Part shown: positions 56,101 through 61,188 of the stretch, piece after piece
Position numbering within the stretch: position 1 is the stretch's first letter
How the letters are laid out: the number at the start of each line of letters is the position of its first letter
Assembly: GCF_030817535.1 (NCBI RefSeq)
Contig: NZ_JAUSZL010000002.1
Span: forward strand, 7,750,001 to 7,814,000
DNA: 64,000 bases
Reading direction: 5' to 3'
Source: Streptomyces sp. V3I8
GTDB taxonomy: Bacteria; Actinomycetota; Actinomycetes; Streptomycetales; Streptomycetaceae
The notes under the pieces: model-generated
What the model was told of the DNA's origin: nothing
The model's input: the letters and a program-made list of their open reading frames with translations, nothing else
Database searches by the model: none
Made by a program: the position numbers and the translations under genes

Positions 56101-57369
56101 CCGGACGACGATCCGCGGCCGCTGCTGTCGCGGGACGACGATGACGACTACGACTACGAGGACGACGACCCGACACCGCTGCTGTCGCGCGAGCGGGAGC
56201 CGTCGGCGGACCGTGCGGCCACCCCGGTACCGGCCGGCCCCCGGCGGACCCCCGGGCCGCAGGACCTCCCGGAGTCCGAAGAAGAGCCCGACGAGGAGTC
56301 CGAAGGAGAGTCCGACGAGGAGTCCGAGGAGGAGACCGACGGGCTCCCCGCACCCCCCTGGGCCCTGGCACGCGTCCGCTACGCACAGGAAGCCCTGTAC
56401 TTCGAACGGCGCCTGGCCGCGTACCTGGGGGAGAACGCGCAGGTCAACGAGGAGTTCGGCAAGGTCGTACGAGCGCTGTGGCTCATCGCGCTGCACAACC
56501 GCGTGGACTACCGGCTGTTCGGCAGCGACAGCGGGGAGGACGGCGGCGCGGTCGGCACCTCGTACGAGGACCTCGTGCGGGTGGTGGAGTCGGGCAACCT
56601 GCGCGAGCGGGTCACGTTCCTGTTCAACGGCGTCGCCAGCAACCTCGTCCCCTACCTCATGGGCGGCGTCGAGCCCCAGCACCCGGTGATCGGGGTGGAG
56701 CGCCGCGACCGGCACCGCAGCGAGCAGCTCAGGCGTTACGAGCGCGAGGTGGCCGAACTCCGGGCGGCGGAGCTGGACCCCGAGGACGCGGCACAGGAAC
56801 TGGAGGAGCTGGAGGCGATGCTGCGGACGCCGCTGCGGCCCCACGAGGTGTGGCCCGCGCTGAGCCCGGCCGAACGGCGCCTCGCGGTGCGCGACGGCAT
56901 CCTGCTCTGGTCGCCCGCCGGACAGCTGCACACCCTGCCGATGGCCGCCGACTTCCAGGCGCGCTCCGAGGACTCCGGCGGCCTGGTGCTGACCGGTACC
57001 TCGGGCAGCGCCTACCGGATCGTCACGCACGTGGCCCGGCTGAACCGGCTCGCCGGGGTGCCGGTGGACCTCGGCCTGATCCGGTCCGGACTGGTGAGCA
57101 TCCTGGTGGGGGTGGGCCACCACAGCTTCCACGAGGTGATGACCGGCGCGCAGCACGCTCTGGACGAGATCGACCCCGCGGCGGTTCCGGCCTACGCGGA
57201 CAACTGGGGCCGGTACTGGGACGTCCTTCCGCTGACCGAGGAGGAGCTGCGGACCTTCGTCGCCCGCGAGCGGCTGTTCCCCGACGAGCACGCCCGCGCG
57301 CTGCTGGCCGTCCTGGAGGAGCGCGAGCGGCATCGGGCCGGGGGCCCGCGGGGCGGGGGAGACGAATGA
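19486..57369 (+). CDS. Giant multidomain T7SS-linked protein with repeated His/Cys ('lonely Cys'-type) domains, proteases and an ADP-ribosyltransferase
   Basis: 12,627 residues in one uninterrupted frame with the codon bias of its neighbours. The start is ATG 19486; its ribosome site is weak and two more ATGs follow (19492, 19495). There is no signal peptide. Order: helical N-terminus (1-225); Pro/Asn, Gly/Ser and Gly-Thr linkers (230-1170); His/Cys domain 1 (1272/1319); OTU-like domain (C1623, H1815); a ~1,650-residue beta-rich region; two degenerate OTU-like domains; lethal-factor-like protease (HEFAH 4472-4476); a duplicated block, interrupted by HELAH 5920-5924; an unknown ~320-residue module; three carrier/His-Cys units (7827/7873, 9291/9338, 10408/10455) and a fourth (11306/11353); an ADP-ribosyltransferase (R12033, S12075, Q12128-x-E12130); an acidic linker; and a second ~320-residue module. 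Seven Cys were counted in all. I recall such giants being annotated 'lonely Cys domain-containing protein'. The stop overlaps an ATG. Function as a secreted, self-processing multi-effector is inferred. Confidence 0.9.
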   Translation: MSMMASPEVNAMLFILTGERLIDADEDLAYESRRPYAGLGRKLDRMSSLIAKSIHDIAEVMPDDLAKSYGKAMGMLIDDGGKNYLRDFAEQLDKIAEGRRKTSMDIMESKWQVIAEVIRLLIEIALYLAMSFFTGGASASQIMMAKLRSRFMILTTLSHLLQRLHIAPSLTEAFAEAFTTFAVRLAMMNFAPNGRRPDGFDWNDILKSAAFGAAAGGLTSIFDDFARNIVKSYDNNFLKNGPDLNFKNNPDFKNPPKLDFDNKGPTPNPKPNPDPTPTPHDNKPKDRPDPNANPYGNGPGLGNHTPVTFRNNPLSFRNNTNLWRNDQILRNNADRPGALAGHYGLKGTADFLAAGAGEALAEILIKGAFDGDWSTSWSTFVGAGLSSQVEATLSDTALNSGAELRHAIDKLRMPPTVSGGGTGTGAHGSDGSTRTGGGPDSAEGSSDTDTSGSSGGSGNGSGNGSARPSPSPASQRNNGTGDFTGTDSPPPYTSVDPPPYSSVDPPAYSPGPLPVTAAENELWQQIHNGTPEVREQALRDLAALRGSPLPGSTELDVRDSLHGNLSQVPEVRVVPAGNGPAAQIGTDEVRRVLDAFGTPVTVDAPIATGGFGGGSTGNPAPAPAPAAADLNGAAPAPETSPDGDVRNAPDQSAGGPVPSNGSSNSTTTGTGTGTGTGTAAGTGTGTGSGTGTGTGTGTGTGTGTGTGTGTGTGTGTGTGSGTGTGARPGSVPAAGSNQSSAGTQPQGTRDPAEVTNPADGSQSTTTDTSQATTDDTARTTPDDGSQTTPGDGPLAATGDGPQVSQSPQTVISPETQTETETAPSAEDVNPAGSDGTSDPTAAPPKVSTTGSYADTGDVRDTGSPGDVKSGPAPATTNSSDSRPQAQPLTIVVSEVPPPGEGAPEAAELLDGAGVDRAVVLGPAVAPDGAGRPVRAAVELTREAPGAPVRVRTLTGPPTAVLPDGTPDTSDTAFPGADVLLPLADALGPAPATNPAPATTSGPATQSGVTTDSDPVPDPVLDPAARPKLVSDVKTALDSIGAAPNSVPTDTNTGAPATAKLATLSRPWTETATDLHLESGDGDATGGQGADLGGGRGSGNGGTPLPPPPADPDDGTATPAPATPPVALPPTGRIVVRPAASGNGTTASNGNGNGPARPAGDPVVTTLDGHTVPVAQLRRLVPDATTRPRPGRAVQTLTISQGVAEDGTAQGAGRRALLDQDTFRGVRTTSAGPVTRNTAAAADPPVRRTVFTGPPTALPGSDTERGADRFVAHATSRTVTLGTTDPTRPTVQVSGVQLGEVLKSWAQDGDSDRPLVLFSCKTGRQPEVAGLPVAQHVTNRTKRQVWAPTTEVGTARDQDGNVRAVLTEGPDGPGSWRLFTPEPDGSDLDALVRDAGLHAGPEPADAFARARTLQQVRTLRDALGTDAEQRPENRELLAGLAYVDGLRWLSQDTAARYGDGRMTPDLLRRMVVDHGRATGATTADPSARPTVEQYTGFLRAAAGLRGTAGPDTTLDALLPPPPPALAPTVRVSPEDVRGLAYAPSAQITWSLSGTPLPLSELDLSAQDTAELARRRPDLASASGRPESLAEDVSLLSKAAPGTADTVHADGLALRRLDTPGGGNCLFRSLLDSARSRDVPPAWAARNVAGLRQLLRDRITGTELGDTMAVAIPDPVFSVVDDLRMRAVAGVRDEAERDRVGRRWNRIAQAVVTGGDTGSWQRILRESDYPELAAVAPTPADARRLGARGLVAAAAERSALWSSPFADLLPEALAHTLDLDLRLVQPDPRSPGTTFVNTLNPGGQGGALHLSYNGTDHFDALIPATAPLTPVPDPNTTPEPNPDPNATQDPNATQSSAATQDPAAQDPDDDVFGEWLRGMGGITELDGPDTDTPDRGDRVPLETQLERYRPARLLTGPDARPPGPVPRTVTFEDGSRLPTILIDPGADPDDGAPGGRPSGTARSRPAGLFTGIGKTTLRSPEQVAEEILGKLPKKLRDQFDEAELMRLLIQQPDAFTAPRGARFVGREKSGVGHEMTVEAIPYHRWERFANVDGGTVRIDTVRRGQAGTGGGRSVGFGRRIAGGLSMGPPLNWLLKIGFSLGWTRRTDYAQGTQAYNQSEWRNWEGSHLHLDDVHYRVRVDRVTEAPKGAGPAPSLPKPDWQRTRVHTAEFAMRDGLSWRLPDDLTVPYEGPRRAPRTLTFPDGIEPRMTDTTGLHLTDAPEDMAIAMSGARPGSSAHRTLVSYLRPGRLLGLFGRFSGPVTGPELTRGSGQHPLGHLIVERSVPHRATLVTESVKAELRDLTQTTYQNERGHVRDTRLGFQVTAGPNYTLPGLETDVRLQGGPLVRADLSTGRGHYLGVDAARKTTGRVRNHPVALYRVERTLMVRKPGEPASAARPVRVVSLDWISTQDARRLAGWDSRTPGRTGPHPDAEPPVPWYLTREDPVHLSGQVRAEGFRPVAAPQTLVQPSGQPQTQPPVQTQSQPSGQDQTQTQQPQTQNQTQTQTQQPQTQQPAPQDPMRVFSDAVLDTLHRSYPSLFVPPFMLQHPRLAKFWYGDGRMRTALHNDRQVREALNRPTLAQSLDDLSTTGVPVTLTEDGKVRRGHHTLILKARLTDRRFETTMSERSLRNAVIGTEVSGQGQQAAMTLSGGVELGVSPRDHDKVPDVGVPRQAGNVSVGLRHARTDQKATRSTVAAVHDHLMFQTGADLYSYQVELGASFEGHRRPRGWARLATVGLLGAGVFVSKVEERPLFSRGNETVGRVELAVPSAHGSDRYAPADPPPTGPAPAPAAAPVPQLLSATEADQLLDGTRPLPRTDSPDRQLTKKLLSAPHVVLSAEGGPQRQQLMQDTADRASGASWHVSAPGAPVRTALRRAMANLSVAGQIGQYLGPFGSRIAGLNGAGPFRTHYLKGAVRGELSNFQVKSDPKAAGSETTVGNEHRINGSSSTASRTTLGLQGADMPLQQAPGQPAVVGSYSAALQYAWGKGRSVSQTLTQGRNTTVSFAGRMYLVVADTAETIAVRDRWTAAMGAVGTRAGAGLSSMAGRMSDRLGSALAPRRAAAALQRIREAVMFHLPMQDVIEAGLAPDGLGDSTPHNLGGGYRLPPYLRFRRFPSHPSGQLDASPAAQRLLGQLTRIGVPSHDREQVLQRLSPDFLAAHLHELTTDGMTLPVRYRAWSSPFHLPVGGSPGQLRFELTPVTTTVDRLRTGYELEDYRTTARDDAGGISQDRGADVTLSGGQRAAEDGILIANPSFQGTAAKQRSSTRTRTAGTTAMPNIATTQAHAEIVTSYALTITMTDSAGDALAPGVSAVPVGSLNEFLPAGLLTPDGDGADGALTEQDVPEPERAVRVLTAAQARPEGVAAWRTSAAGDPAGGPDPDVLPFDDQIGSGILAVDVRGAGNVHDALTLATARADGLGDGDLGSRHTGDVLTSRVRMARLTPLTGLGTAPGQAQQEATTQVGLTAGFRAALGAHGAALPTQASAHLLGQSHTADSRLYAKMHRRGARLLAVENKPRMEAMQRAKTSDAQEAGITDNVEGAVGTAPLAGNSNAGVTNPGVTVPIAGTNDSTALKGTADTTLGTHLKVVTDRSMLFAVPVSWLSVAEVDHRVTDSRPLRALGKARRGPRAAEARTTALVWLREDLARDYGLLDDSTFPDEVLAAWDSQAKAAADLATAEKNYYDARARARETWLDLSDADRAALGDDNSGPLTDLPQDVLWSPAVVAWQAAREEVHRWERRTDAAARDHHRLQLAASRLTAHHQGSATVTVPDAPQEYTEPDWRSEAPEPYTVTDATDSAPRTLTSPDGATVRELHDVPHDGASFFHALLAAAGARGRLPYLLGDDLADRFVRHPGDPAVTAEAVGTARDRLAWELGEDGNEDLLDALALDAADTFTQAELDAAGVVLTPAQQAEFDTLGRLPQTYWPTPAQRVALAATALARPFASEPRQDGTELPDGEPPERRAGDHGGADLLPALAARVLGTPVTVVTGEGRDQLFLPHGVDAASVDPAGDPVLFAHEGFFHAALPTGTPAPAATALPAPAAGTTGTDGTPPAPGQPPAHRSHSTAPWLPPADSSGPRYRLDRDGVLTAPDGATYAQGAPTGRGNGFFGALSTVLRQAAEQPGLDRREAARLRMRAGATPAQLMRLNGLPGDRAEHDALFSPPPPIARPGEPAPSQEARDGRLRRHLAEAPWGPGADRAVAEWAAAATGATVTLVEENGTAHTYAGPAGGAGPHVRLRRRGGDFVPLTRLTPAPAPTSAPVPAGASIPLPPPPARETAAPTQGRTADPDPAGPAVPVPPPTGALADLAARLPGMTQTERAAELALLPAADRERLAADPSLLAALRSALGEGEFAATAAQLIVQVAPGVDQPVSAGREARARIAAMLHDPTVAARLLERGARVLVVPKNEALTTLDPFRDLAGRRLSPADRRTWDTVRGLGQLHTGITEENLLGESTDVPGARSYVDGYSTTTHEFAHAIHLYGLGDADRRTVETAYRTKLAPPTGQDPADVEWPDGPRRRAADGRPADNYSSTDEFEYFAQAVNAYLGTNTGRDPYTRQPRNNGADWVRRNEPALLPILERLFGAGPRQDGLGPANPVKTTRAENEMYEGFRALWNQAEGVHLAQPHPPAPVPPAPDTRTQPGTDADGRTALPPPPPSDRRSGWAEFPDAMTEALDRLRTGDPEAEALSRFQFTEDSDGDTTSTDGDPDAVPQAWTDLLFGSAARYDYSSETLLDTAQSLWNLARQDGDTASVATGVLESLHDLARRVLDLAPGAPVGRRDLLLLGSLALSASPEELADEDALADYLFRQDAALTEETQFGPGQGAGRNWTGTDQVPSAGSYTAQDEDGGLVVWPAPWSDAHLVLAQSSGETAQLHTSSGTLRVEDSAELARLVARDPARSEGADVVLGFPHEDIESIARTVADLTGSRVWFSGLAPHPATDWRSGADHLLVGPVRDGGARAWASVLPGQDPVLHTRTPAPDTADRSGEDTGPAEGVEARRARPLTTRDYGVVDNRGEGVLFRRPGPTRGRMRPPRALAGVEDAPELALTHQDYLERSTADRPVLQISADRTLAVEHGANGQQVFATAEAIARSSAKLKRAGITTRLETDPDVGVVLPTPTGARRLFLVRPVFASSSGRSTEEVCRDFADSLAGNARTSHLVFRTPGGGPAVTAPANASDGTEVTGTHLLAEGLNGVADGKLPLRATGPGWAAGLVRSDNRPTGGDGTGPLPGEEYGSALSLAEEENPRRTALSEAAGRIGVNEHAWADVGEGYVFQSIAAAGEQGQASLEHNYAKPQAESGSGHFGYHFATVLLASEDGTHQISLENHSRVSARAYRHERAIRANVDNFSVEEMRENADRLLAEIKRREEAGTTEDLAELRHYLFLTQALAHAKEAYTERASAPEGSKPRAEANRKLRNAVQAVMSRIGQVEPVLPGKDLWYMRMFSQRPGEWPHDSKAELLSTEPSAEANPLTAVVLRGQQAVPAAVAFPKGAEQTPEAAVFAVRHLAKVVARTALWNADNGLPMPQVDVVSRRPAALVGRDLGRIRAEAVAASFRQELASALADLQDGTPGPHLGADRIAVVPATARGRRVSVGEQGAGTVDISVDDRRGGARQVVTRGSLPGGLRGGSPDDGLDPLAEHWPIGRPVTVMRPRFGDRVPPGVLPAAEAPAGTAGSGKGKSPEPQPQRWFPYTRAAESRSEPLRYEVADTGHLRLPEGQEIPPTGWTRFGDDFVHPETGALLRGDSGWLGRVANIDTLAPALADLDPDAAPYRITTDSSSLYLVPDGEGEAAFRIPLRESPAPRARLDDRPRVVVRSSFGVRRIAFGGETVTDLEVRLALRPGDGQGDPEAVLARVREGVEEFYNRPGHRLPNGDRVHVSLTLVAPDADPHLTVDLVGRDQPMNQRAWWTDADPVEFAHELAHQLFLRDETRGADNPARLHAPGSLLGPFREPAPAGLAQSGLRDRHLQVWAAVAGDLPVHVPADGASWDQAWTDAPEETRERTWADPVSLPGPSPQTEPDGSVPPPLPPGTAPAAEESDSGTDSDDDTDSEDEETAEPPVWASPDWLGPVFGPQWSRAPRARLQETSQALYRLVRETAGDRSLRDGLADLTRRVLHMPRRAPMTGQDVLDLGSLALEASSDDLASAEGLAEYFIDRQVEIRRDALADETLLRTADGSPAGRDFTDGDEPLPDLGTTFTERSGRRVRQPAPWRNPYLFVAEEADGGGIEIVTPWRTFVVRDAVEMARLISYDSRRPPGADIVLALPAAYAARVADLVSGTTARPVWYPQGPAEIVTHPDTGARHLLLHQPDGDPAAGWTTPPPPQERGLSGARDLSSDSDDGSDFGSDSDSDGDAEFDRMVEELERERRTDALRPRPLITRDYRVVDENGTGVLFTEMSPRTVGDVRAADGSDAPALVLPRQDEVEVRAADRPPLHISADRTLALLSAGDDTTGRSRQVYATRAAVERSSALLAAAGMQLVVDPSVSVLLTKEDGSTGEPLFRVEPRFLTPSGSSEHAFTRDFARTVAGIEAPPLSHLAFRGPDGSVATVPVNALHGREVTGTHHLAQALTEVADGTRPATGVTPGWAAREAGSDQRFTGGVVGAPTPGQEYGRALSHAPDNTRRGPLTAAAARVGVNEFAWAQVGEGYLIQSVSTTNDGGAQLFTHNHAKPGDRVGPHAPYHFAQVVLASEDGTHQITLENETHSRTEIPADQLDDIVDDNLERYAEDELKRLADEAGRRLDTARREGADEAATGRLEGFVRVARALAEVHEAEQVRWYFPEDRPEHALAQRDLDAARARARDAVRSAAPVTEDKDLWFFRAYSRRPGESAHEVNAALLSEQAPAVANPLTTVVLHGHAPRWHQRTIAFAQEEHTPSADADATLDALARSLARAGLWNRANGLPLPGITVTGHGNRSQASGRKRAEAVRAALGTRLDRLLKDFQAALPGPHVTLSDFPVALEAKRVRRATDPDQGRVVTVGIDDRRHTPAPPPDPATTGQPPRPGTPAPLRPTSADLAPATGRRSGSTAPAGSSVRDGSRTPRRSAAPSPDRGAPVPAWVQARIRYAEESAAFDRRLAEHLADNEAVAEEFRKMARAAWERARLQYPNGLGAFGSANPSLAGSVGTARPALQQVLRSGNLRELVTFLFQGISSDLVPELLGGPEEQHPEIAAERPSRRKAEVRAELERRAEEIQRDDSLSPAQKQAALAEATRPLLVQTDPDDVRPPLSRAERGLGVADGRLAWMPASSAYDIAMSSAIQELSEDTGGLVLTGTAGSTYRFLLHAARMRDQWGIDLDLGLIRAGMIAISLSAGHHSFHEVMRGAQLALDDIPGHDPSLDYQDNWGRYWNVYPLTEQELRDDVARDGRFPDEHAQALLTELDPPSAAQTGGPSSDAGTGERRSGPGTHRALPHRPVHTRPVAGRSNRPAPQLANHPGAPGPARTTAPAAQPVTVEETERHLEAILDALYGLGSLDDLDRQRAAEGLERLDRLREADPELRGGFLDLDAVARRVLLTDPATPLNAAAHGALLRLVADPGTAAAGSLDALSAHHLVRRGAFHPGFRLTDARGHGRGWNWLGRPLPGDFDPDLTGRLSRSPDGTTGHSGPEAAPWRAVPGRPDPYTLLLTADSDAVVVRGLGGFSRAVRPEVLRELLALDAELAGLPADATVLLHVERGAGADLDLARSIADRTGREVWATAGRTSIGSLPNTPGSSMLLLLDEVDRAPRSQWLLSPPAAPPAPSADPADDRVTAVSIGHHGPRATGYLSMDLADSADGGWSRTLAHSRLGSITAYAHQRNGYGFGRPAPTVVPWVGLNLPQPYFAGNHGLPGTVMWHTPQGERRDDGPRFARTLARRRSLASLAPEHPVVLVICYAATAPGIGEMHGRHIDGPLPFVPDPLASVAVAQHTANETDRTVFASVLMNAVEHRPTGSAGTHINLQTDARGRTHDWVMFRPEPAGDALGRRARDAGLHQGPRPVPPETAERTLRLVRALRQIFGPAVDDTPQYPQLLRGMGALDLMHEADPRLNRDGARRFTMDLYEQILVRHSGAAQAGPVPRFTPDAHLALLTEAAQRWEGGRRGPLTDWIGLPHLTHMLDGLATAPRRESLAREVLGLDAAEPVGEAELSRLLWASYRTAVFTGQVDRGAFASVVLHLPAPDATRFDEAVLVARQAAAAGRDLWQVQELTAFHLERQGALDPERLLTDDDGASWGRALDGVDRPEGTFDPAVITVLGHAPDGSLMPVGTEPAPWAADPYRPAPFVYVADGDADGLRMPGPVPPQEFGELVFRDPELLAEDGYAEVVVVLPHGGPAAGRPVRGSIPGEGARNSARNWWSTGGATTLHHDPATGTYTVAMLPGPDGRPVSAASWQRTEPSDGDPVGTAPDPGHTPVPAAANSAAPRTGTAPDARLTAAWDTHARALAAFGAATAEAATAQRSGGDATAVTDAWTAADDARRLLEDAEARLRDLGVAPDELGAARTTDAAEGSEPGDPSPVVPRDAGLTRWIIGQVTADDLPPAPPAPAADETVSLTELGEAGGTPSAGQRVEAMLGDGRLPASALSPLDLVRVRMARPGPWTDTLDTVAAHVARRLWARTRADVTGAAPQDTDDGDLSRAWSAAVALVLPPEPHPVLADVRYATDGFRDAVLRVAGHLLTATTGAKEAAVSAAELADTLRSGLGLPPRWTAPGTAAAQTAPTAQSQPGADLPDLDMPDAGPSVLDSFDFDALGDLEGFDLSLLGTDLPGLDLDLDLDLDLGLDLDLGDLEMTDADPFAPAPVAPAPGTGQPVHAVPVTAPARPLTALPPLSLVPFAPQRTTPADGAGHDLERLAHRVAAAALRNRRNQVPLPRIDIAGYGADARGAGTARERDQAAQAQGNLRAHTTRDLFTQKLRHALDVLQTDLPAGRTPLRVRDFTISARGRTRVPSQGVTVAPDQRVSHADLGRQATVAVVSPGYAAAVETLDALRRTDRRPGSGMLRSGLLDVDAVARRVLHLDPSAPVGPQTRRDLYALTERATAAGRATGLAALTAFHLEEAGVLAADRARYVSDNGSRVPGLNWTGPDTAGSSGLFVDLLSVGQLSGPSDLAPWAFGTASYPVFADGRHDMVEALLPDGSRWELDEAEFAELVAADLARNPLPADAPIVLAVPSTGDRHLDLPRTLADRTGRTVWVHSGLAQRHPDPAALNTVAVLHRDGLPDGSWLEVSPGLAPEPGAPDWHRDVLTQPIVSSGTGRQIGRSLHEPAELVGSRETFADLDRMTVYVHYNAATGTYSAKLPLVDPGPKEKAYFLAGHGLPGLLTMPLSGGGSRTADRHEAGEWLRRRKSLSVLPKDHWVDLVVCYSAAPVDGALQDLSQVGHSFPVPFAADPLADDALSLGQHLANVTGRTVRLSYALQGSGRYQDESVRVLFTDPRGRRWWWETARPEPDETELDRLAGLVGFEGEPSAQIRSELLRVVRALKLVLGQDVQDADDFPALVAGAAAVVNMWFTDPDLQPTGPFSPDLLRRVVAAHPLAASGVDREATRRVLAEAAKAWKGPGPSPAISGFVNLPALLSAAGWHKDTATVDGTAVAALGLLDPADAAAHRPRMFWARVKAEEALAGPDADTLTARALRQDPAAGLDDALRDRARTLLTRGFAAGRDMTDPDVTGAYAVEAAGAFDATGTAVEGGSGADGGRDWQDSPAVRPELGRFRVQEGTTDTVAAAPWAGQDTNGQDRPAPYVVRASVGLEDGDHIDMDLGGTSHRVTAAELAELLAADPVLRRTALTTPVLLALDGFDGPSSGVADAIAGRLGRSVWWSPFPVRLSAKDAGAPVLPTLTDSLSRLAAPTAADWHEARPADPATGQEGPRPIPPALPEAPHTPAADPSGEGAVPRTATRARSSVGDPMEGVETTSFPVPVAPAAVDTTSLPVPAGPVAAAPVRPLPPLPVRTLVAYGRDETNPSAQGERTIERLAVQAAATGLRNWRAGAALPRVEITGYGADARPATGPSAAPAMRRATTARARFTRLLTRELDRLQQDLPAGAPRLTAKDYTVAMRAMSRVPADWVAPGGLQHVSRAELGRQATIGLSQAADAQAVQKLDTLRRHDRALRNRPFDVDAIARRVLHLDSGVAVRQDTRAQLFALVARATAAGRATGVAALGAFHLSELGVTAPDREHHFTAGGHRTAGLNWSADDVVELDTTRSHLLPKPPTSMLAPTVPVPWASGATPYVVAAEGGPDRVEVLLPDDTTRELDIDEFVELVAADVAREGLPQDTPVVLAVPFAGNGYLDLPRKLADRTGLTVWARSGDVTVESVSGSASTINVVRSPGRRYPLGDWIASTPGLAPDPDDDVPDWHHQVVSRPIVSARTGRQIGRASHHPAEFTRSFEDHDRHLDRMTTFVHEYPATDRVSAEHDLPRPGPEDRAYRLDMHGSPGRLVLALQDGSTRSVDEREAGPWLRRRKSLTTLPKDHWVDLVVCWSGAPADSAVPRPDTASDAFPGPFVPDPLRTVSMAQHVANSTGRWVRLAHSSQGTRDSNGRYQRTLFADAQGRHRAWDLARPEPDDAGLDLLARTAGLSPDGEVSEEMRTGALRLLRALRTTFGPYVDDAADFGDLLRGVAALDHMWRGDPDFDEAGPFTLDLLRRVVAAHPQAASGVDRQAARRVLAAAAQQWAQDPDSGLQDFVQLSAVQITAEWLREGGVEDEAAAVLRIGADAVGEAEMSRMFWARVRAEETLSQPGADTDAFVERLLHLPPGSDVDDDRTEEALDVLTRAFAVGREASDPEVAAAYGLAEAGAYRNTMTTVTQGTADGAGRDYTDTRPPDADLARFRTPSGLTDAPWAVNSGGRTEPVPFLVQVAPDADDPDLLEVSWEGESYELTPAEFAELLAADPMLTRLELSTSVVLAFPGPAADAAALAARIAQRLGRGVWWTGFPADLSGTDDSGEPVLTLRATADGHVPGATPWQQARPVHPAPAQDAPRSVPASLPRGAARDGRTGPAGPDWAFAPADGTASAPAPPVTLAAPPATSGSEPAAADFAAQSVTGAVGTASALLSDATRLTDASGTARGRDWTGSAAGTVDTGRIRLRRQRDGESHVTEQPAPWGDDAYVIAGEGGQEALFAGDRELGPREVAELLAADPVLALLPPHVPVVLASPYAGAQDGRLARAVARRLGRRVWAPSGDGHLEGGTDGTTRAGSASTGAASQVPTLVDADPDDAYGDWVPFDPPAEGAAEGVAFPSADREWVTVDGIRFRDSDVDTRPLVGSDHRFEGRESMPDDGRRRLRERRLRRWREMRERTHEVRVGDTYHVVASEEVAPDPEASVYTFHAHGVPGGLKLAHRDGRMLLLGAEDGGRYVGGLPEVVARAAGDDLHLASCYGGVAGDPRRVQPLTRPAPPVEDPLEEVALAQHAANHSGRTTTAATGRTGYNDTRRLLAATPDGTLARMETFRPEPVDATAQVAEAAGLRPLTHPSGLAAWDDRGPRALRLVRALRQVFGSDVEADRGVPGGRYERLLRGIGALETLRANDPELAPRTPLRHELWELLATPSDGSRPTPADHEAVLDRALAAPPDATLGQVWDTPALRTALDRFAADGDAAVRAVLRRPAGPVGPRERARALWATAGAARLLDTGSPAEREAWGRTALHLPATAPWDAAAETRLRELAEQGLAAGRDGGNPGELAVFHLETLGAFADESRLRTPEGTLQGRNWGAARAPGGLDPLRLSETGPTGAATRRFAPWTQEGAPAPWFVYARTDGAGAVVLHLPGGTVHVPSDEFYVLLESDPDLVRADRNRPLALLVPGLDTGPDSALGEFSLRNDRTVWSYGGPLLVTEGDAAQPATVTTVARPATGADPSATGPATWLRTRPQLPPAQAASAGPAEWKADPAPAAPAGPSAGTPLPYSADGGFDERFAQTLDGFPVADSTDRHTVWGYGQDDPDFHVFVAEIPSLGLRGEYTSDGPSAGGVTDMSGRIHFDGPAWNWYLPGRGLVASSRLLTRPGTADAQDPSPVPVGWPATGPVSPTPPVDPAAVAADPAALTGATLPDALWRDHDGPLYRFSPDGPERVFAEGLKPYGPETVHLIDHVYGGSSLVPDTVFASTTANRHYVRDSARANPLGAPALHRRYRWRYDLEVRGGIDVNATLGLASPFPDQEEVLFPGGVARRYIRGAQPMVNGVPVGPYVANPHFAPAGRVEDADFAGPAEPAAAQVLESFPALSLETDGESDGESEPDDDPRPLLSRDDDDDYDYEDDDPTPLLSREREPSADRAATPVPAGPRRTPGPQDLPESEEEPDEESEGESDEESEEETDGLPAPPWALARVRYAQEALYFERRLAAYLGENAQVNEEFGKVVRALWLIALHNRVDYRLFGSDSGEDGGAVGTSYEDLVRVVESGNLRERVTFLFNGVASNLVPYLMGGVEPQHPVIGVERRDRHRSEQLRRYEREVAELRAAELDPEDAAQELEELEAMLRTPLRPHEVWPALSPAERRLAVRDGILLWSPAGQLHTLPMAADFQARSEDSGGLVLTGTSGSAYRIVTHVARLNRLAGVPVDLGLIRSGLVSILVGVGHHSFHEVMTGAQHALDEIDPAAVPAYADNWGRYWDVLPLTEEELRTFVARERLFPDEHARALLAVLEERERHRAGGPRGGGDE
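20950..21009 (+). other. Giant protein: three PPxY motifs in a linker
   Basis: Residues 489-508 contain PPPYTSV, PPPYSSV and PPAYSPG in succession. PPxY is the motif bound by eukaryotic WW domains. Here it lies in a disordered Ser/Gly/Pro linker, so chance or simple Pro repeat is also possible. Confidence 0.6.
21487..21660 (+). repeat. Giant protein: Gly-Thr dipeptide tract (hexanucleotide microsatellite)
   Basis: About 29 units of GGNACN encode a nearly pure (Gly-Thr)n tract, residues 668-725. Mixed third-position bases show repeated local duplication. Unit changes keep the frame, so the length is free to vary. It is also a place where an assembly could be wrong. Confidence 0.9.
23260..23960 (+). 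other. Giant protein: His/Cys domain 1 (clan CD-like)
   Basis: Residues ~1260-1490. His1272 (RFVAHATSR) ends one hydrophobic strand and Cys1319 (LVLFSCKTG) ends another, 47 residues apart. [10 protein letters not shown] motif and a helical tail follow ([12 protein letters not shown], then [13 protein letters not shown]). All five copies share this order. It is the most diverged copy: the His is not followed by Gly, and no carrier module precedes it. Confidence 0.7.
24310..24945 (+). other. Giant protein: OTU-like cysteine protease domain
   Basis: Residues ~1609-1820. The nucleophile motif is [16 protein letters not shown] (Cys1623) and the catalytic His motif is [12 protein letters not shown] (His1815). 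These are the two hallmark motifs of OTU proteases, which cut ubiquitin chains in eukaryotes and are used as effectors by several bacterial pathogens. The usual DGNC is GGNC here, so the Asp next to the oxyanion is lost. The region between the motifs has the expected mixed helix content and length. Confidence 0.7.
25330..30270 (+). other. Giant protein: long beta-rich region of repeated hairpin-like segments
   Basis: Residues ~1950-3600. Cys-free and low in helix, it contains at least six segments in which a Gly/Ser/Thr-rich stretch with alternating hydrophobics leads into a strand such as [47 protein letters not shown] or [13 protein letters not shown] Gln-Thr-Pro-rich spacer splits it (26881-27030). 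No known domain was recognised. The alternation suggests extended hairpins, as in structural or translocating regions of large toxins. Confidence 0.45.
30890..32240 (+). other. Giant protein: two degenerate OTU-like domains
   Basis: The first (30890-31580) has [14 protein letters not shown] where the active copy has the GNCLFRSLL motif, so Cys is Ser, but it keeps a His motif ([12 protein letters not shown]). The second (31720-32240) has [12 protein letters not shown], so Cys is Gly, and its His motif ([12 protein letters not shown]) has lost the His. Both keep the flanking strand-helix order. They are read as catalytically dead relatives of the OTU-like domain upstream. Confidence 0.55.
32400..33260 (+). 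other. Giant protein: anthrax-lethal-factor-like zinc metalloprotease domain
   Basis: Residues ~4306-4592. HEFAH (4472-4476) gives two zinc His and the catalytic Glu. Downstream [20 protein letters not shown] carries the third zinc ligand candidates Glu4534/Glu4536. Anthrax lethal factor has HEFGH (686-690) followed by Glu735 in an 'EAEFFAEAF' helix, which is closely matched. Lethal factor cleaves MAP kinase kinases; related domains occur in other bacterial toxins. The substrate here is unknown. Confidence 0.75.
33640..40450 (+). repeat. Giant protein: tandemly duplicated ~2.7 kb block
   Basis: Copy A is ~33640-36330 and copy B ~37690-40450, offset by about 4.12 kb. Each has a carrier module, a domain beginning 'TTRDYGVVD' or 'ITRDYRVVD', the shared motifs [32 protein letters not shown] and LEN, a charged coiled coil, DLW..R..S.RPGE, and an OmpA-like module. 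The YHFA/LEN pair recalls the His and Asn of papain-like toxins, but no Cys is conserved between copies. A metalloprotease-like domain separates the copies. Confidence 0.75.
36900..37500 (+). other. Giant protein: second HExxH metalloprotease-like domain
   Basis: Residues ~5805-6005. A mixed alpha/beta stretch leads to [13 protein letters not shown], with HELAH at 5920-5924 and D-E six to seven residues after the second His. HExxH followed by D-E resembles bacterial effector proteases with an 'HExxHxxxxxDE' signature. The third zinc ligand is not certain. It lies between the two copies of the duplicated block. Confidence 0.55.
40670..41640 (+). other. Giant protein: unknown ~320-residue module, copy 1
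   Basis: Residues ~7062-7385, helical. It starts [20 protein letters not shown] and has three blocks shared with the C-terminus of the protein: [28 protein letters not shown] followed by GHHSFHEVM, and [18 protein letters not shown]. Conserved His pairs, Tyr, Arg and Thr-Gly-Thr suggest an enzyme rather than a spacer. I do not recognise the family. Confidence 0.7.
41880..43730 (+). other. Giant protein: carrier module plus His/Cys domain 2
   Basis: Residues ~7465-8080. The carrier module ends [12 protein letters not shown]. The protease-like part has His7827 (FAGNHGLPG) and Cys7873 ([11 protein letters not shown]), 46 apart, then [13 protein letters not shown] and a helical tail with [14 protein letters not shown] and [15 protein letters not shown]. 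Confidence 0.7.
45719..45783 (+). repeat. Giant protein: Leu-Asp repeat
   Basis: Alternating CTGGAC-type codons give an (LD)n run near residues 8745-8766, in an Asp-rich linker with [14 protein letters not shown] just before it. It lies ahead of an OmpA-like module and probably acts as a flexible acidic linker. Confidence 0.8.
45950..46350 (+). other. Giant protein: OmpA-like module (third of four)
   Basis: Helix-strand pattern with [20 protein letters not shown], then [12 protein letters not shown], a helix, and a final strand block ending in GRQATVAVV. Related copies are at ~35970-36310, ~40120-40445 and ~49300-49680. The order and the 'I.I.GYGD' strand resemble the OmpA C-terminal domain that binds peptidoglycan. 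Without alignment this is a likeness, not a firm assignment. Confidence 0.45.
46370..48130 (+). other. Giant protein: carrier module plus His/Cys domain 3
   Basis: Residues ~8962-9548. This is the clearest copy: carrier module with [21 protein letters not shown] and [12 protein letters not shown]; His9291 in [12 protein letters not shown]; Cys9338 in [13 protein letters not shown], 47 apart; then [14 protein letters not shown] and the helical tail. The hydrophobic-strand-His-Gly and hydrophobic-strand-Cys arrangement is that of clan CD peptidases. Confidence 0.75.
49700..51450 (+). other. Giant protein: carrier module plus His/Cys domain 4
   Basis: Residues ~10072-10655. Very similar to the preceding unit: [24 protein letters not shown] and [12 protein letters not shown] in the carrier; His10408 in [12 protein letters not shown] and Cys10455 in [13 protein letters not shown], 47 apart; then [14 protein letters not shown] and [12 protein letters not shown]. 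Confidence 0.75.
52530..54100 (+). other. Giant protein: short carrier module plus His/Cys domain 5
   Basis: Residues ~11015-11538. A shortened carrier ends [10 protein letters not shown]. His11306 lies in [11 protein letters not shown] and Cys11353 in [12 protein letters not shown], 47 apart. [13 protein letters not shown] and [12 protein letters not shown] follow. Confidence 0.7.
55520..55980 (+). other. Giant protein: ADP-ribosyltransferase domain (pertussis toxin S1/Scabin-like)
   Basis: Residues ~12012-12165. It shows the R-S-E order of this toxin class: [19 protein letters not shown] with Arg12033, [13 protein letters not shown] with Ser12075-Thr-Thr, and [15 protein letters not shown] with Gln12128-x-Glu12130. 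Pertussis toxin S1 begins 'VYRYDSRPPEDVFQNGF' and has an 'FVSTS' strand at matching places. A Q-x-E motif occurs in pertussis S1 and in DNA-modifying members such as Scabin. The target cannot be told from sequence. Confidence 0.85.
56040..56345 (+). other. Giant protein: acidic linker before the C-terminal module
   Basis: About 100 residues very rich in Asp, Glu and Ser, with two 'PLLSR' repeats inside the acid runs. Similar acidic runs lie at ~37600-37665 and ~38490-38560. They look like disordered linkers or Ca-binding-like spacers. Confidence 0.75.
56360..57330 (+). other. Giant protein: unknown ~320-residue module, copy 2 (C-terminus)
   Basis: Residues ~12292-12615. It matches copy 1 in blocks [26 protein letters not shown] followed by GHHSFHEVM, and [18 protein letters not shown]. 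It ends the protein, the usual place of a toxin domain, directly behind the ADP-ribosyltransferase and acidic linker. Confidence 0.7.
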
Positions 57370-57524
57370 CAGCGGCCGGGTCCGGTGCCGGGCCCGCCCT
57401 CAGGCCCTCCCGGCGAGCCGTCCCTCCGTACGGTGCGACGGCGCCGGGCCGTCCGTCCGATGTGACCGGAGCCGGGCGTCCGCGCGGCATGACCGTCTGG
57501 AGTGACCTCGATGCCGCCCCCTAG
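57366..57524 (+). CDS. Possible small coupled reading frame (52 codons)
   Basis: Its ATG overlaps the stop of the giant gene (ATGA) and it ends at TAG 57522-57524, inside the start of the next gene. The product is Pro/Gly/Arg-rich without recognisable features. Translational coupling is possible, but it may simply be spacer. Confidence 0.25.
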   Translation: MTAAGSGAGPALRPSRRAVPPYGATAPGRPSDVTGAGRPRGMTVWSDLDAAP

Positions 57525-58275
57525 CGGACAGCCCGGCGCCGGCTTCGAGCCGGTCCCGGGAGGAGCGTCCGACGGGCCGTCCGCGCCCTCGGCCGGGACG
57601 GTCGCGGCCGGCGAACCGGAGTTTCCGGTGCCGCCCGCGGACATCGTCGCGGCGGCCCGTACCGCGCCCGACCACTGGCTGTCGGTGACCGACCGGCACT
57701 GGCTGGGCGAGAGCGACGACGAACCCGCGCCCCCGTGGGCCGTACTCGGCCGCTGGCGTTCCGACTCCCGCGGCAGGATCGTCACGTGGGAGCCCAACCC
57801 GGACTACCGGCCCTCGCCCGCCGCACGGGGCTGGGCGCCGCCGGTGAGCGACGCCGACGCCGCCGTCCAGCTGGCCGCCACCGGGTACGGTCCGCAGGCG
57901 GACGTCGCCGAGGCGCTCGCCGAGGCCGCGGCGGTGGCCGTCTGCGTGACCGAGGACGGGGAACCGGCGTGGACGCGCGTCCCCGGCGGGACCCACGCGG
58001 TGCCGGTCTTCCCCGAGTCGCCGCGGGCGCCTGCGGACCGGCTGCCCGCGCATGTGATGATGACGCTCCCCGAGCTCCTCGGCCGGCTGCCGCCCGGACG
58101 GGACGTGATGTTCCTCAGCCCGTCCGCCCCCGCGGCCCTGCTCGTCCGTGCGGACGAGCTCCGGGCACGGTGGGAGGAGACGACGGGCGGACCGGCACCG
58201 GGCGCCCCCGCCCGGACGGCCGGGAGCCCGACCACCGAACCAGGCACCCCCAGTGAACGAGGACACGATGAGTGA
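57511..58275 (+). CDS. T7SS-associated SseB-like protein, paralog 1
   Basis: 254 residues from ATG 57511, chosen because GGAG (57499-57502) is 8 bases upstream; a GTG at 57502 overlaps that site. After a Pro/Gly-rich start comes a conserved domain with APDHWLSVTDRHW, WRSDSRGRIVTWEPN, YRPSPAARGW and AATGYGP, then an SseB-like half (GTHAVPVFPESP, LPELLGRLPPG, then FLSPSAPAALLV). SseB N-domains are known from Salmonella type III secretion and many actinobacterial proteins. Such genes recur beside giant 'lonely Cys' proteins and are annotated T7SS-associated. No signal peptide or membrane segment, so a cytosolic chaperone role is likely. Confidence 0.75.
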   Translation: MPPPSGQPGAGFEPVPGGASDGPSAPSAGTVAAGEPEFPVPPADIVAAARTAPDHWLSVTDRHWLGESDDEPAPPWAVLGRWRSDSRGRIVTWEPNPDYRPSPAARGWAPPVSDADAAVQLAATGYGPQADVAEALAEAAAVAVCVTEDGEPAWTRVPGGTHAVPVFPESPRAPADRLPAHVMMTLPELLGRLPPGRDVMFLSPSAPAALLVRADELRARWEETTGGPAPGAPARTAGSPTTEPGTPSERGHDE

Positions 58276-58909
58276 GTCCGGCGTCGAGACCCCGACCTCC
58301 CCTCTGGACCCCCCGCCCCCGGAGGAGTTCGTCCAGGCCGCCAGACTGGCACCCGACCACTGGCTCTACCTGACCGATCCCGCCTGGCAGGGGGAGGGGG
58401 CGCCGCCGGACTGGGCCGTGGTCGGCCAGTGGCGCTCCGACTCCGACGGCGAGATCGTCGAGTGGGAGGACAACGAGGAGTACCGGCCGTCGCCCGAGGC
58501 GATGGGATGGCCCGAGCCCGCCGACGACGTGGACCGGGCCATCCAGCTCGCCACCACCGGATACGGTCCGGCCGAGGACGTCACCGCCGCGCTGGCCGGG
58601 GCCGAGGTCGCGGTGCTGGTCACGGCGGACGGCACGCCGGTGAGCGCGTCGGCGCCGGACGGCACGGCGGTGGTCCCGGTCTACACCTCCCCGCGCTACC
58701 TCCAGAGCGCGGGGCAGCTCGGGTTCGAGCGGTTGCCGGTCGTGGATCTGCTGGCCCGGATCCCGCCGGGCCACAGTCTGTCCCTCAACAGTTCGGCCCC
58801 GGTCAGCATGGTGCTGACCACGGACGGTCTCGCGCAGACGCTGGCGGACGCGGCTTCCGGACAGCGGGACGCGGCGCCGGACGACTCGCCGGAGCCCGGC
58901 GCTTCGTGA
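58268..58909 (+). CDS. T7SS-associated SseB-like protein, paralog 2
   Basis: 213 residues from ATG 58268, preceded by GAGGA (58259-58263). It overlaps the previous gene by eight bases, so translation is coupled. It is a clear paralog: APDHWLYLTDPAW, WRSDSDGEIVEWEDN, YRPSPEAMGW, ATTGYGPAEDV, then the SseB-like half with VPVYTSPRYL, DLLARIPPGHSL and SLNSSAPVSM. This copy matches SseB better than its neighbour. Two related but different proteins suggest a heterodimer or separate binding sites on the giant substrate. Confidence 0.8.
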   Translation: MSESGVETPTSPLDPPPPEEFVQAARLAPDHWLYLTDPAWQGEGAPPDWAVVGQWRSDSDGEIVEWEDNEEYRPSPEAMGWPEPADDVDRAIQLATTGYGPAEDVTAALAGAEVAVLVTADGTPVSASAPDGTAVVPVYTSPRYLQSAGQLGFERLPVVDLLARIPPGHSLSLNSSAPVSMVLTTDGLAQTLADAASGQRDAAPDDSPEPGAS

Positions 58910-58962
58910 GCCCGGCACCACGTCCGTAGGCCGGGCGGGCGGGCTCAGATCAGGCCCGCCCG
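58910..58962. terminator. Terminator region between converging genes
   Basis: Two hairpins touch: GCCCGGC/GCCGGGC (58910-58916 with 58930-58936) and a 9-bp stem CGGGCGGGC/GCCCGCCCG (58936-58944 with 58954-58962). The second encloses the stop codon of the LuxR-type gene on the minus strand. Confidence 0.6.
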
Positions 58963-59505
58963 TATCGCGTACGAGACCGCGTGGGCCCGGTTGCGGGTCC
59001 GGGTGCGCTTCATCGCGCCGTACAGGATGTATCTGACCGTGCGTGCGGAGTAGGACAGCTCCGTGGCGATCTCGTCCACCTGCTTCCCCTCCGCGATCAG
59101 GCGCAGCACGTCCACCTCGCGGGGGTCGAGCTCGGGTGCGGTCCGGGGCCGGGCGGCCACCGCGCGCACCGAGCGGGCGAAGAGGTCCGGGCTGCAGAAG
59201 TCCCAGCGGACGACGGCGCGTACGCCCCGTCTTCGCGCGGCGGCCGTGTCGGCCCGCCACTGCCGGCCCACCACCACGAGGAAACGGGCCCCGGGCTCGT
59301 CGCACAGACGGGGGAGCAGGTCCAGGGCCGAGGCGTCCGCCGCGTCCAGGGCGACCACGATCACGTCGGCCTCCCGGATCCTCTCCCGCGGCAGTTCGTC
59401 GAGGCGCGGGTCCAGCGCGACGAAGTTGGCCAGTCCGGCGCGCACGAGGGGGGAGGGCGCGTGGATGACCACGCGTACGGTCCCGTCGAGTACCTGCTGC
59501 GGCAT
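58945..59505 (-). CDS. LuxR/NarL-type transcriptional regulator with atypical receiver-like domain
   Basis: 186 residues from ATG 59505 (minus strand), chosen because GGGAGG ends four bases upstream. Residues 1-115 look like a receiver fold (VRVVIHAPSPLVRAGL, ADVIVVALDAAD, ARFLVVVGRQWR), but the acidic pocket and conserved Lys of true receivers are not clear, so it may work without phosphorylation. Residues ~125-180 are a LuxR-type helix-turn-helix (LDPREVDVLRLIAEGKQVDE, then ELSYSARTVRYIL). It converges on the giant-protein operon and may control it or the membrane-protein gene upstream. Confidence 0.85.
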   Translation of the reverse strand: MPQQVLDGTVRVVIHAPSPLVRAGLANFVALDPRLDELPRERIREADVIVVALDAADASALDLLPRLCDEPGARFLVVVGRQWRADTAAARRRGVRAVVRWDFCSPDLFARSVRAVAARPRTAPELDPREVDVLRLIAEGKQVDEIATELSYSARTVRYILYGAMKRTRTRNRAHAVSYAIRAGLI

Positions 59506-60095
59506 GTGCCCTCCCAACTCCCGACCGCGTGCCCACGAGGAGTGCCGTCGCCCATGCGGAATGTGGGCGTCCATGAGGAATGTGGCCGTCCGTGTGATTC
59601 AGGCTGATCGTGCCATCCGCGAGGACCGGAACATCCGTGCCAGGGGCCGGACGTCCCACAAGCGAGGGAAACCTGGCGCGAGTTGCCGGCCCGCTCGCGC
59701 ACGCCCGCTGCCTGCGGGTTCGCTGCCCGCCCCGTCGGCACGGCTCCGCACACGTCCGGGGAGCGACGCGTCAGAGAACACGCTGTACGGATCGGCAAGG
59801 TTCGCGGTGATCGCTTCACCGGAGGCGCGGGCCGGACGACGATGGCCCGGAAGCGCGTTCCGACCTGCTCCGGAAGCCGGAGTGGGTGTCGGGCCGAACC
59901 GCTGGTGGGCCGTCCCGGCGGGTGGCCGCGCGATGCCCCGGACCCGGTCGGTACCGCAGGAGCGGAGCGCGTGCGCCCGGTCCGCGTGGACTTCACCGGT
60001 GGTCCGGCACGGCCGGGGATCAGCGCGGACCGGTCCTCGGGACGCCGTTCGGCCCGTGGCCCTTCCCGCCACCTTCTAGCAACAAAGGTAGTCGC
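59506..60095. promoter_or_regulatory. Divergent intergenic region between LuxR-type gene and membrane-protein gene
   Basis: 590 bases with no convincing gene. Next to the LuxR-type gene is a tandem 19-bp repeat (59552-59589). Nothing else clear was found; the short frames lack ribosome sites and normal codon bias. Confidence 0.45.
59552..59589. promoter_or_regulatory. Two adjacent 19-bp direct repeats, possible operator
   Basis: CCATGCGGAATGTGGGCGT (59552-59570) is followed directly by CCATGAGGAATGTGGCCGT (59571-59589); 17 of 19 bases agree. It lies 47-84 bases upstream of the LuxR-type start. Two-turn spacing would place two regulator dimers side by side on one face of the DNA. Confidence 0.5.
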
Positions 60096-61106
60096 ATGAT
60101 CACGTTCCTCGTCCTGTTCGTGGTGCCGGGCCTGGCGCTGCTGGGCGCCGCCGTCGCACTCACCCGGCGCAGGCGCGGCCCCTCCGCCGGACCGGCGGCC
60201 CGCACCGCCGGACCGGGCGCCGGCCGGAAGGCGCTGGAGACGGTCGCCCTGGGGCTGCAGGCCGTGGCCGAGGGACGCGCGCGCGGCGGGCGCCCGCTGC
60301 CCGGCGTGCACACCGTCGTGCACTCGGGGCGGCGGCTGACGCTGCAGCTCGCGCAGGCCGACACGGCGGCGCCCGCGCCCTGGACGTCGGACGTCTCCGG
60401 GAAGGAATGGCTGCTCGACCCGGCGGACCTGCCCCGTACCGGCACCGTGGGCGACGGGCCCGCGCACCCGTACTCGCTGGTGGTCACCCTCGGTCTGCAC
60501 CGGGGCGACCGCGTGCTGGTGGACCTCGCGGAGCTCCCGGGGACGATCGCCCTGACGGGCGACGACATGGAGGTGCTGCGTCTGGCGCAGGCCCTCATCA
60601 GCGAGATCGTCTCGGGACCGGTCGGGCAGCTGGCGACGGTCGTGCTGGTGGGTTCGGCGACCACCCCCTCGGTCACCGAGGGGGTGGTCGCGCGGTCGGT
60701 CCGCCTGCACACCGCGGCCGGCCGCAAGGAGGCGCTGGCCTATGAAGGGCGCAAGCCGTCCGCGACAGTGGCGTCGGCGTCGGCGTCGGCGTCTGCGTCC
60801 GCGTCCGCGTCCGCCCTTCCGGTCTCCCGGCGGAACAAGGACAGGGACGGCAGGGACAGGGACAGGGACGTGGCCGCCGCCGGAACGTACGCCCGCCGGC
60901 TGTTCGTGGTCACCGCCGCCCAGTTCCGCGACGAGAGATGGGCGGACGCCCCGCTGCGCGCGACCGACGCGCTCCTGGTCCTCGGCTACATCACCGACGC
61001 GGTCTGGCACCTCGGGGTGAACGCCGACGGCTCCCTGGACACCGGGCGGCTCGGCGTACCCGTCGACACGCACATCGCCCGCTTCGCCGGCCCCACCGAC
61101 CTCTGA
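60096..61106 (+). CDS. Membrane-anchored protein of unknown function
   Basis: 336 residues from ATG 60096 with AAAGG 7 bases upstream. One membrane helix (~2-22) is followed by an RRRR stop-transfer run and a soluble alpha/beta domain with APWTSDVSGKEWLL, HPYSLVVTLG, RVLVDLAELPGTIALTG and LATVVLVGSAT. This recalls a domain found in Streptomyces membrane proteins fused to or near BTAD/LysM regulators. A pure Ala-Ser repeat (~residues 226-240) and a charged Arg/Asp run interrupt the C-terminal half. It is not EccE-like, as EccE normally has two N-terminal helices and a different fold. Confidence 0.65.
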   Translation: MITFLVLFVVPGLALLGAAVALTRRRRGPSAGPAARTAGPGAGRKALETVALGLQAVAEGRARGGRPLPGVHTVVHSGRRLTLQLAQADTAAPAPWTSDVSGKEWLLDPADLPRTGTVGDGPAHPYSLVVTLGLHRGDRVLVDLAELPGTIALTGDDMEVLRLAQALISEIVSGPVGQLATVVLVGSATTPSVTEGVVARSVRLHTAAGRKEALAYEGRKPSATVASASASASASASASALPVSRRNKDRDGRDRDRDVAAAGTYARRLFVVTAAQFRDERWADAPLRATDALLVLGYITDAVWHLGVNADGSLDTGRLGVPVDTHIARFAGPTDL

Positions 61107-61136
61107 CCCACCGACCTCTGACCCACCGACCTCTGA
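61092..61136 (+). repeat. Three 15-bp tandem repeats that include the stop codon
   Basis: CCCACCGACCTCTGA occurs three times in a row (61092-61106, 61107-61121, 61122-61136). The first copy ends the membrane-protein gene, so the stop codon is triplicated in frame. Confidence 0.9.
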
Positions 61137-61188
61137 CCCACCGTCTCCGGACTGCCGCTCCGGCCGGCGGCGGCGCGGGCGCGCCCCG

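Noticed and set aside
48097..57333. A 3,078-codon open frame on the minus strand opposite the giant gene
   Set aside because: Such antisense frames are produced by the strong G/C third-position bias of the real gene. The translation is Arg/Gly/Val-rich without domains and has no ribosome site.
19486..57369. The giant gene as a polyketide synthase or nonribosomal peptide synthetase
   Set aside because: No ketosynthase, acyltransferase, adenylation, condensation or carrier-protein motifs are present; the repeats are unrelated to those enzymes.
60096..61106. The membrane protein as EccE
   Set aside because: Only one N-terminal helix and no EccE-like domain; its soluble part resembles another Streptomyces membrane-protein family.
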